Shown: one piece after another, positions 1-5,529 of the stretch
How the letters are laid out: the number at the start of each line of letters is the position of its first letter
How positions within the stretch are numbered: position 1 is the first letter of the stretch
Origin: CAZWFW01 sp964633445
Lineage (GTDB): Archaea > Undinarchaeota > CAZWFW01
Assembly (NCBI GenBank): GCA_964633445.1
Contig: CAZWFW010000055.1
Coordinates: 1-5,984, forward strand
Length of the DNA stretch: 5,984 nucleotides
Direction: 5' to 3'
Position numbers and translations under genes: made by a program
The notes under the pieces: generated by a model
What the model was told of the DNA's origin: nothing
Seen by the model: the letters and a program-made list of their open reading frames with translations, nothing else
Database searches by the model: none

Positions 1-36
1 CATGATGTAGCTATATTTTGCTATTTCTTTTTCCAT
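1..36 (-). CDS. Start of a divergent gene cut by the left edge (unidentified)
   Basis: Reading leftwards from an ATG at 36-34, twelve open codons (MEKEIAKYSYIM) run to the window edge without a stop. There is no Shine-Dalgarno site just before the ATG. AT-rich, TATA-like DNA lies about 25-40 bases upstream (61-78), which would suit a leaderless archaeal transcript. The gene would be divergent from the glycosyltransferase operon. The short charged start followed by hydrophobic residues vaguely recalls archaeal polysaccharide flippases (Wzx/RfbX type), which often sit in such clusters. Twelve residues cannot establish this, and even the reality of the gene is only moderately likely. Confidence 0.4.
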   Translation of the reverse strand, partial: MEKEIAKYSYIM

Positions 37-60
37 GTTAACGATTTAAAGTTGCGTGGT

Positions 61-78
61 AATTTATTTAATTTATTA
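61..78 (-). promoter_or_regulatory. Possible TATA region for the left divergent gene
   Basis: A run of 18 A/T bases made of near-repeats of AATTTATT lies 25-42 bases upstream of the minus-strand ATG at 36. That is the right distance for a TATA box giving a leaderless transcript. The low complexity makes this weak. Confidence 0.22.
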
Positions 79-167
79 TGGTTTCTGCAAGCAATCTTAA
101 AGAGTTTAAAGTTAAAAATGAAAATTATTTAAGCTTTAGAGATGCACAAGATACTATCTCGCCAACT

Positions 168-179
168 AAAAATTTATTT
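168..179 (+). promoter_or_regulatory. Possible TATA box of the glycan operon
   Basis: AAAAATTTATTT lies about 55 bases before the ATG at 232, predicting a start of transcription near 200 and a leader of about 30 bases. A second candidate is ATTATTTAAG at about 125-133. The whole 37-231 intergenic stretch is AT-rich and I see no other gene in it, so the choice between candidates is uncertain. Confidence 0.28.
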
Positions 180-231
180 GGAGGAGTTAATTTATTAAGT
201 ACTCTAACCAAACAGAAAGGGGTTTGTAAAT

Positions 232-945
232 ATGATTTCCGTTATTCTCCCAACTTTTAATGAGGAGGATACGATTGAAAATGTATTAAAGGAGACTGTA
301 AATGTCTTAAATGATATTAACGATAAATGGGAGATAATTGTGGTTGACGATGGCAGTAGGGATTTGACATTTACAATAGCAAAAAGATTTGCAAGAAATG
401 ATAAAAGAATTAAGGTATTATCTTATAGGAGAAACATGGGTAAGGGTTTCGCTCTAAAATATGGTTATGAGCATGCTAAAGGAGATTTAATAGTTTTTAT
501 GGATGCTGATTTGGACTTACATCCAAAACAGATAAAGAAATTTATTGAAATAATGGAAAGAGAAAAAGCGGATGTTGTTGTTGGTTCAAAGCGACATCCA
601 GAATCAAAGGTTAATTATCCCCTTAAGAGAAGGGTTCTTAGCGATGCTTATTTTCTAATGATTAAAATATTGTTTAATTTAAATGTTAAGGATACACAGG
701 TTGGTTTAAAGCTGTTTAAGAGAAAAGTGCTTAGAGATGTTATGCCGAGAATTTTGGTTAAGAGATATGCGTTTGACGTTGAAGTATTGGCAAATGCTGT
801 TAGAAGAGGATATAAGATTGCTGAGGCTCCAGTTGAATTGGATTTTAAGCATAGTAGCAATATAAGATGGAAAGATATATGGAAGATGCTTGTCGATACG
901 CTAGCTGTAGCGTATAGAATGCATATAAGGAGGTATTACGATTGA
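232..945 (+). CDS. Family 2 glycosyltransferase, polyprenyl (dolichyl)-phosphate sugar transferase type
   Basis: This 237-residue protein is a complete GT-A catalytic domain. It shows the N-terminal ISVILPTFNEE strand, the nucleotide-binding VVDDGS motif (D39, D40), the metal-binding DAD at 91-93 and the DTQVGLKLF motif at 154-162. That last motif is typical of the ALG5/DPM1/GtrB-like branch, which moves a sugar from UDP- or GDP-sugar to a polyprenyl or dolichyl phosphate at the cytoplasmic membrane face. FDVE at 181-184 and an RWKD near 212-215 also fit. There is no C-terminal transmembrane segment, so it is probably membrane-associated or works with a partner. Sugar specificity cannot be read from sequence. 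The ATG is chosen because an in-frame TAA at 205-207 blocks extension; a weak GGGG (219-222) precedes it. Its TGA overlaps the TTG start of the next gene, marking the first gene of an operon. Confidence 0.9.
   Translation: MISVILPTFNEEDTIENVLKETVNVLNDINDKWEIIVVDDGSRDLTFTIAKRFARNDKRIKVLSYRRNMGKGFALKYGYEHAKGDLIVFMDADLDLHPKQIKKFIEIMEREKADVVVGSKRHPESKVNYPLKRRVLSDAYFLMIKILFNLNVKDTQVGLKLFKRKVLRDVMPRILVKRYAFDVEVLANAVRRGYKIAEAPVELDFKHSSNIRWKDIWKMLVDTLAVAYRMHIRRYYD
929..934 (+). promoter_or_regulatory. Strong Shine-Dalgarno site that fixes the TTG start at 942
   Basis: GGAGGT matches the anti-SD of archaeal 16S rRNA and lies 7 bases before TTG 942-944. It sits inside the last codons of the glycosyltransferase gene, so the downstream gene can reinitiate as the upstream gene terminates. 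This supports the unusual TTG start over any later ATG. Confidence 0.8.
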
Positions 946-1799
946 AACTTGGTGTTTTCGCAGTTGAATTTGACCCAGAATTCTTCCTTGAAATTGGAGT
1001 TGAGAGCTTGGTGTTTCCTTTTAATACTCCTAAGGATATTTTAAAGAATGCTGAGAAGGATTTTGAAGTATTTTTAGAGTTTAAGCCCTTTGAAAACGGG
1101 GTTGTTGAAGATGTATTTGGGAAAAAGGCAAATTTGAAGGCTTTAGGTTGCCCATCAGATGACAAATTAAGAGTTAAAAATATATCAAAGCTTGAAGATG
1201 TTGAATATGAAGTTATACTGGATTTTGTTAGATTTCCATCCCCAGCTAACGGTGATTTCTTTTATTCATGCTTCTGCGAGAATTGTTATAAAAAGGCTAG
1301 AGAACTTGGATTCAATTTAAATGAGATTAGAGGAAATGTTAAGGAATATTTGAAAACTGATGATGTTAGCATGCTTGAAGATTGGTTTAACTTTAAGAAA
1401 GAGGTGATTAAAGACTATTTGGAGTGGTCCGAGTTAAAAAGGGCCTTCTTCTTTACCCCATCTCTAAGTTTTTTGGTTGGACAGAGCTACGATTTTGAGC
1501 TTAAATGCATCTATCCTATGGTATATCCTGAAGATGCAGGGCCAGCGTGCATAGGATATGAACTATCATACATGAAAGGTGCTCTTAAGGACGAAATTTT
1601 GAGGAATATTGAGAAAAAAGGAGATGAAATAATAAGGAAGGAATTCGAAAAGGCTTTGAAATCCAAAGCAGGAGTTGAGCCAATAATAATGATCTCAGAA
1701 AATATAAAGGAAAGACTTAAAATGCTTAAAAAAGCTAAAAAGGTCTACATTTTTGCATACTCAAAAAATAAGAGGGAACTGTTCTATGAATTATTATGA
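942..1799 (+). CDS. Uncharacterised protein, possible TIM-barrel glycoside-hydrolase-like enzyme with a three-Cys motif
   Basis: This 285-residue protein starts at TTG behind a good GGAGGT site and overlaps both neighbours by 4 bases. I do not recognise it as a named family. Visible landmarks are LDFVRFP at 93-99, the C-x-C-x-x-C cluster C110, C112, C115 followed by KKARELGFN, and a DWFNFKKEVIKDYLEW segment at 147-162. The order (I/L)D(F/Y)(I/V)R(F/Y)P, then CxCxxC...A...G, then W..F+...I reminds me of putative TIM-barrel glycosidases of the family 10-like or GHL type; this is from memory of such motifs, not a search. There is no signal peptide or membrane helix, so it is probably cytoplasmic. 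The C-terminal third is rich in Lys and Glu and ends with a strand-like KKVYIFAYS. Its place between a sugar transferase and a transporter suggests it acts on a carbohydrate or lipid-linked sugar. The three cysteines could bind a metal. Confidence 0.85.
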   Translation: MKLGVFAVEFDPEFFLEIGVESLVFPFNTPKDILKNAEKDFEVFLEFKPFENGVVEDVFGKKANLKALGCPSDDKLRVKNISKLEDVEYEVILDFVRFPSPANGDFFYSCFCENCYKKARELGFNLNEIRGNVKEYLKTDDVSMLEDWFNFKKEVIKDYLEWSELKRAFFFTPSLSFLVGQSYDFELKCIYPMVYPEDAGPACIGYELSYMKGALKDEILRNIEKKGDEIIRKEFEKALKSKAGVEPIIMISENIKERLKMLKKAKKVYIFAYSKNKRELFYELL

Positions 1800-2839
1800 G
1801 GGTCTTAGCATTTCTCCTCATCTCAGTATTTCTCTTGATGTTTGGATATAATGCAGTTGAAGCTGCCTATCCTTTGCATGCCTATAATCAAGCCACAAAG
1901 ATTCTTTCAATTTTATATCTTGTTTTAACGCTATCAAGCACATTTGCTGGATTTTTAGCAAGCATAAAACCTCCTGGAACCCTAATAATATTTGGCCCAG
2001 TAGGATATTTCATATTCACATTCAGTTTGCTGCTGAATAATTTTTTATTATCTCTAATTTCCTCGATAATCATTGGATTTTCATCTGCAATATACTGGGT
2101 ATGCTGTAGAACGATAGTTTATAGGGAGGTTGAGGAGCATAGATGGGGTTTTGCTTTTGGATTGATAAGTGTTGCAGCTGTGTTAGCAGGGGGTCTAGGC
2201 CCATTTATACTTTTGAAAATATCCTATGAAAGTTTGCTGAAGATATCTTCTGGATTATGTTTGCTCTCAATTCTTCCACTTTTACCATTACATGGAGCAG
2301 GGAGAACTAAAAAGGAAACACTAGCGCTATCCTCAATTAAAAACTGTTTAAACAGAAAATTGATTTTGTATGCCTTTGCAGCATTTTGCTTTTCTGTAAA
2401 CCTTCCAATTGTGATAGCATACATCCCAACCATAGGTAAGGATGTTGTAGGAGAGTACAGATTGCTATCGTATGCAATTCCAAGCACATTTTCATTGCTT
2501 GGTGGAAACTTATACGACAAATTTGGTGCAATCATAATTCCGATATCGGCATTGCTAGCATTAATAGCATTTCTAAATCTTCCAAATAACATAATTGTCT
2601 GGGGTTTTATTCTTACAGCATCATTTTCAGTCTTACTTCCAGGATTTCAGGCATTTCTGGGTAGAATTGTAAATAAGGATAGGATACCTATTGCTCTTGG
2701 TTTTATTGGCTTAATCTCCGGCTCAGGAGTTTCTTTGAATATAGCAATTATAGGCGTGTTGTTAGGCTTGGCTAGGTTGTATCTAGCATCTCTTATGATA
2801 CTTGGGATAGTGCTTAGTGTTTATTTAATAACAAAATAA
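1796..2839 (+). CDS. Probable 12-helix MFS-like membrane transporter
   Basis: This 347-residue, very hydrophobic protein has twelve plausible membrane segments at about 1-22, 36-57, 61-80, 84-104, 117-140, 147-165, 189-211, 223-238, 245-261, 266-288, 298-325 and 328-346. They fall as 6+6 around a basic cytoplasmic loop (166-188, GAGRTKKET...NRK), the usual layout of the major facilitator superfamily. GGNLYDKFG at 236-244 resembles the MFS motif A in the second half (G-x-L-x-D-x-x-G). The protein is shorter than most MFS carriers (about 400), with very short loops. The ATG overlaps the previous TGA (ATGA), and the nearest purine-rich stretch (GAGGGA) is about 19 bases away, so translation is probably coupled. 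The substrate is unknown; the operon suggests a sugar, glycan precursor or glycolipid. An assignment to another 12-helix exporter group remains possible. Confidence 0.82.
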   Translation: MRVLAFLLISVFLLMFGYNAVEAAYPLHAYNQATKILSILYLVLTLSSTFAGFLASIKPPGTLIIFGPVGYFIFTFSLLLNNFLLSLISSIIIGFSSAIYWVCCRTIVYREVEEHRWGFAFGLISVAAVLAGGLGPFILLKISYESLLKISSGLCLLSILPLLPLHGAGRTKKETLALSSIKNCLNRKLILYAFAAFCFSVNLPIVIAYIPTIGKDVVGEYRLLSYAIPSTFSLLGGNLYDKFGAIIIPISALLALIAFLNLPNNIIVWGFILTASFSVLLPGFQAFLGRIVNKDRIPIALGFIGLISGSGVSLNIAIIGVLLGLARLYLASLMILGIVLSVYLITK

Positions 2840-2872
2840 AAAATAAGAATGATGCACTTATTTTAGGTTTTT
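2840..2872 (+). terminator. Terminator-like hairpin after the MFS gene
   Basis: AAAATAAG (2840-2847) and CTTATTTT (2857-2864) form a perfect 8-bp inverted repeat with a 9-base loop. It starts one base after the stop codon and runs into TTTT and GGTTTTT tracts. Archaeal termination relies mainly on such T tracts. The stem is AT-rich and weak, so the T-rich 3' side is the better evidence. Confidence 0.4.
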
Positions 2873-3022
2873 GTAAACTACTCCCACCTTTCGGAGGGAG
2901 CTTTATGCCCTCATCACGGATAGAACTCTGGCAAGGGCTGGTTTACGCAGCCCATAGCCCTGAAGACTTTGCCTTAGAGCTATCCAGCCTTAAAGGCCTC
3001 ATTGCCTTGAACCTCAAGGCTC
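2873..3022 (-). ncRNA. Structured RNA, omega-RNA-like
   Basis: Complementary segments nest into a compact fold. GGATAG 2918-2923 pairs with CTATCC 2980-2985, CTCT 2926-2929 with AGAG 2976-2979, GGCAA 2930-2934 with TTGCC 2969-2973, and GGGCTG 2935-2940 with CAGCCC 2948-2953. Together these make one long interrupted stem. Beside it are hairpins 3004-3020 (7 bp, GCCTTGA/TCAAGGC) and 2987-2997. A terminal hairpin at 2881-2900 reads on the minus strand as CTCCC-T-CC, GAAA loop, GG-T-GGGAG. The GNRA-type loop exists only on the minus strand, which sets the direction. A minus-strand TATA-like TTTTAAATAC (3057-3048) predicts a start near 3020-3025, just before the first hairpin. High G+C in an AT-rich genome is a known mark of structured RNA. 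Omega RNA is the best guess; another small RNA family is possible. Confidence 0.5.
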
Positions 3023-3043
3023 TTAATGTTGCTTTAAGCAAAA

Positions 3044-3057
3044 AAAGTATTTAAAAG
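3044..3057 (+). promoter_or_regulatory. TATA box for the GT4 glycosyltransferase gene, possibly bidirectional
   Basis: AAAGTATTTAAAAG, with an A-rich BRE-like stretch on its 5' side (3040-3046), lies about 55 bases before the ATG at 3111. Transcription would start near 3080, giving a leader of about 30 bases. The core also reads as TTTTAAATAC on the minus strand, where it would sit just upstream of the structured RNA. The A-rich 5' flank favours the plus direction. Confidence 0.42.
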
Positions 3058-3110
3058 TTACCGCAATTCCTCCCCACGCTTACGCATATGGTCTCCTTGC
3101 GGTGGTTAAG

Positions 3111-4193
3111 ATGAACATACTTTGGTTCAACTGGAGAGATGTAAAAAATCCTGAAGCTGGGGGTGCTGAGATCTATACTCATGAAATTGCAAAGAGATTG
3201 GCTAAAAGGGAATACTCTATCACATTGTTCACAGCCAAATTTAAGGGTTGTGAAAAGGAGGAAGTTATTGATGGTGTTAGAGTTATTAGGGATGGGGGGA
3301 AGTTTACTGTATATCAAAAGGCGAAGAAATTCTACAGGAAAAACAGTAATAAATTCAATATAGTGATAGATGAGATAAATACAAAGCCTTTTCTCACACC
3401 AAAATTTGTTGATAATCGCAAGATAGTGGCTTTAATACATCAGCTTGCTAGAGAGTTTTGGTTTTATGAAACCCCATTCCCCATAAATTTGGTTGGTTAT
3501 TATGTTTTAGAGAAAAGATGGCTTAAAAATTATGTGAGCATACCGACAATAACTGTTTCAAATTCCACAAAGGAGGATTTGGAGAATTTAGGGTTTAAGA
3601 AAATATTCATAGTTCACAATGGGGTGAATGTAGAACCAGTTGATAGAATTCCAGAAAAAGTTGAGAAACCTACAGTTATTTTCGTTGGAAGAATGAAAAA
3701 AGCAAAGAAACCACAAGATGTTATTGAAGCATTTAAAATCGTTAAGAAGGAAATAAGAGATGCAGAACTCTGGATGGTTGGAGACGGATATCTTAGAAAA
3801 AAATTACAATTCAGGACAGAAGATGTAAAATTCTTTGGTTATGTAGATAAGAAAACCAAAGACGAGTTGGTAAAGAAAGCATGGGTTATAGCTGTGCCAG
3901 GTGTGAGGGAAGGTTGGGGGCAAGTTGTCACAGATGCAAATGCTTTAGGAACACCTGCAGTTGGTTATGATGTTCCTGGGCTAAGGGATTCAATAAAGCA
4001 TGGATATAATGGAGTTTTAGTTGATAGCAATCCAGAATCATTAGCTGAAGCAATAATAGAGGTATTGTATGATGATAATTTAAGGAAGAAATTAAGCAAA
4101 AACGCAATAAAATGGGCAAAGCGATTCAGCTGGGATAAAAGCGCCAAAGAATTTGAAAGGGTTTTGAAAAGGGTTGTTGAGAAGAGATTGTGA
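3111..4193 (+). CDS. GT-B fold glycosyltransferase, family GT4-like
   Basis: This 360-residue protein opens with MNILWFNWRDVKNPEAGGAE, the classic start of archaeal GT4-type enzymes with the GGAE donor/acceptor loop at 17-20. The C-terminal Rossmann half holds VGRMKKAKKP (192-201, phosphate-binding R/K), WMVGDG (221-226), FFGYV (241-245) and EGWGQVVTDANALGTP (267-282). This last is the sugar-nucleotide site, followed by GYDVPGLRDSI. It transfers a sugar from a nucleotide donor, probably onto a lipid-linked glycan at the cytoplasmic face. The usual E-x7-E pair is E267-x7-D275 here. I start at ATG 3111 rather than GTG 3102 because family members begin right at the M-(K/N)-I-L strand; GGTGG at 3101-3105 could be a weak ribosome site. 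It is separated from the upstream operon by the RNA-containing gap and has its own TATA box. Confidence 0.92.
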   Translation: MNILWFNWRDVKNPEAGGAEIYTHEIAKRLAKREYSITLFTAKFKGCEKEEVIDGVRVIRDGGKFTVYQKAKKFYRKNSNKFNIVIDEINTKPFLTPKFVDNRKIVALIHQLAREFWFYETPFPINLVGYYVLEKRWLKNYVSIPTITVSNSTKEDLENLGFKKIFIVHNGVNVEPVDRIPEKVEKPTVIFVGRMKKAKKPQDVIEAFKIVKKEIRDAELWMVGDGYLRKKLQFRTEDVKFFGYVDKKTKDELVKKAWVIAVPGVREGWGQVVTDANALGTPAVGYDVPGLRDSIKHGYNGVLVDSNPESLAEAIIEVLYDDNLRKKLSKNAIKWAKRFSWDKSAKEFERVLKRVVEKRL

Positions 4194-4216
4194 TGATAAA
4201 AAAATGCTCATGGGTT

Positions 4217-5478
4217 TCAGAGCTTCAGCAGCCATCTCCACAATGGCACGAATTTAATCACCCCTCTCTTTCCAAACCAGCTCAGTTCTCTTTCATCCTC
4301 ATAATCCCAGGTTATGACTATTAACTTCGGATTATGCTCTTTAAACAATTCTCCAGCTTTAAGTAAAGCTCTTATCTCTCTTTTGTCTATTTCGTCAAAA
4401 GAATTTGCATAGCTCACTTGGACTAGTTGTTCTATCCTTGTTCTTCCTTTGATCAAGAAGTCCACTTCGTAACCTTCTTGCGTCTTGAAATAAAAGATTT
4501 CCAGGTTTGGATTAAAGTAGCTTTTTCTTCTCAAGAAATCTATTGCCACAGCGTTTTCCATCAACTTACCGAGATTTTCGGAAAATTTGAAACCCAAACT
4601 ATTGAAGAATCCTGTGTCTATTACATAAGCTTTTTTCGGAGATTTTTTATTTCCTTAGCCTTAAACGAGAATGCATCAAAAAATACGAATAAATAAGAAT
4701 CTTCCAAATAATTTAGATAATTTTTTGCTGTGTGCTCGCTACCTAAGTTAAAATGTTTTTTGATAGAGGTGTATGTGACATAATTGGATACGTTAGCTAG
4801 GATGTAGTCCGCAATATCCCTTATAGTTTTTCTGTACTTGATATTGTGCCTTAACACTATGTCTTTTGTTATCGTTGCGTTATAAAGTTCGTTCAAATAA
4901 ATGATAGGATCTTCTTTTTCCACTACAACCTCTGGAAATCCACCAACCTTGATGTAATTTTCCAAAAGTTTCTTTATTTTAGCTACGTCCCTATCTGTTT
5001 CCATTTTAAAATCCATAGCTCTCAGAAATTCCTGAAACTGAACGGAAACAGTTCTATCGAGATCGCCCTTCCTGTTAAATGTGTTGCAAGCTCCTTTGAA
5101 AGCAGTTTAGCACTGGAGCCGGTAACGAACACGTCGAAACCCTCTCTATGCAATCTATTTACAAACAGCTCCCATCCTTCAAGATTCTGCACTTCGTCCA
5201 AGAAAATTATATCAAAATCCCCATAAATTTCAATCAGGGTCTTTAATATTTCTTCGGGAGCATGACCGATTAACCTCTCGTCATCGAAATTCACATAGGC
5301 AAAAATTCTTTCCCGAGAGGTATAAGTATGTAAAAAATGACTTTCCACACCTTCTTATACCGGTGATTACTTTCACTAACTTGGTTTTATGTATTTTTCT
5401 TTCTCTCTCAACTATTTTAGTGGCTCTTACGCTTCTCTCAAGCAAAATTCTTTGGGATTTTAACACATCTTTAAGCAT
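4217..5478 (-). pseudogene. AAA_14/DUF4143-type ATPase, broken by three frameshifts
   Basis: Four reading-frame pieces in order (5478-5281, 5348-5022, 5016-4621, 4597-4217) rebuild one ATPase of about 420 residues, the normal family length. Piece one has Walker A GIRRCGKS. Piece two has Walker B DIIFLDEVQN, the VTGSSAKLL sensor-like motif and FPFSF. Piece three carries the middle helical part (KVGGFPEVV, ELYNATITKDIVLRHNI, winged-helix-like region). Piece four is the C-terminal DUF4143 domain with MENAVAIDFLRRK, EVDFLIKG and QLVQVSY, related to the PD-(D/E)XK fold. The breaks are at A5 5301-5305 (one base too many), near 5029-5033 (one missing before the expected E-F-L) and T6 4631-4636. All key motifs survive, so decay is recent or the read is faulty at homopolymers. 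Such ATPases are of unknown role. The gene converges on the GT4 gene with 23 bases between them. Confidence 0.8.
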
Positions 5479-5492
5479 AATAATTTTGGTAC

Positions 5493-5518
5493 TGCAGAAA
5501 ATTTTAAATTTTTCTGCA
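5493..5518 (-). promoter_or_regulatory. Inverted repeat around a TATA-like core upstream of the ATPase gene
   Basis: TGCAGAAA (5493-5500) and TTTCTGCA (5511-5518) are perfect 8-bp inverted repeats flanking ATTTTAAATT. On the minus strand the core reads AATTTAAAAT, centred about 27 bases upstream of the ATG at 5478. This is ideal for a leaderless archaeal promoter. A dimeric regulator on the repeat would block TBP/TFB. As RNA the same repeat could act as a terminator hairpin for the upstream paralogue, which stops 11 bases before it. Confidence 0.42.
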
Positions 5519-5529
5519 TTACTAAATGG

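Larger units (their letters stand above)
2873..3105 (-). mobile_element. Probable IS200/IS605-family (TnpB-type) 3'-end remnant without a transposase gene
   Basis: Read on the minus strand, the stretch ends in a G+C-rich hairpin (2881-2900) followed directly by TAGTTTAC. This is the layout of the right end of IS200/IS605 elements, where a subterminal hairpin precedes a short TTCA(A/C)-like cleavage site. Upstream in the same minus-strand frame is a short peptide tail ending SVGRNCGNF before a TAA. After that stop the frame is open again to a TAA at 2943-2945, giving a basic, Leu/Arg/Lys-rich stretch. Both could be decayed TnpB C-terminal coding, but no catalytic or zinc-ribbon motif survives. 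Base composition (65 G+C of 120 at 2881-3000) is sharply above the flanks. The left end is not identifiable; similarity may stop just before the GT4 gene. The assignment rests on architecture and is not proven by a match. Confidence 0.45.

Noticed and set aside
180..186. Strong-looking Shine-Dalgarno GGAGGAG in the first intergenic region
   Set aside because: No ATG, GTG or TTG follows within usable distance, and the next codons in frame hit stops. It is probably chance or part of the leader.
78..260. 60-codon plus-strand frame before the first glycosyltransferase
   Set aside because: It has no ribosome site, is of low complexity, and overlaps the start of the well-supported glycosyltransferase in another frame. 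The peptide resembles nothing.
845..1165. 106-codon minus-strand frame
   Set aside because: It is the shadow of the sugar transferase end and the TIM-barrel-like gene, both with motifs and a clear ribosome site.
2224..2592. 122-codon minus-strand frame inside the MFS gene
   Set aside because: It is the complement of hydrophobic transporter codons, with no recognisable domain and no start signal.
2881..3000. tRNA, SRP RNA, RNase P RNA or CRISPR repeats as the cause of the G+C-rich island
   Set aside because: There is no cloverleaf with T-loop GTTCRA, no conserved SRP or RNase P core motifs, and no repeat-spacer periodicity. The hairpin plus TTTAC end fits an IS605-type end better.
2905..3054. 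49-codon plus-strand frame (MPSSRIELWQ...) across the structured RNA
   Set aside because: It is open only because it is antisense to the structured RNA. It has no ribosome site at proper distance, and the base-pairing pattern explains the sequence better than coding does.
3051..3317. 88-codon minus-strand frame overlapping the GT4 start
   Set aside because: Most of it is the complement of the strongly conserved N-terminus of the glycosyltransferase. Only its last 17 codons, outside that gene, are considered as a possible TnpB scrap.
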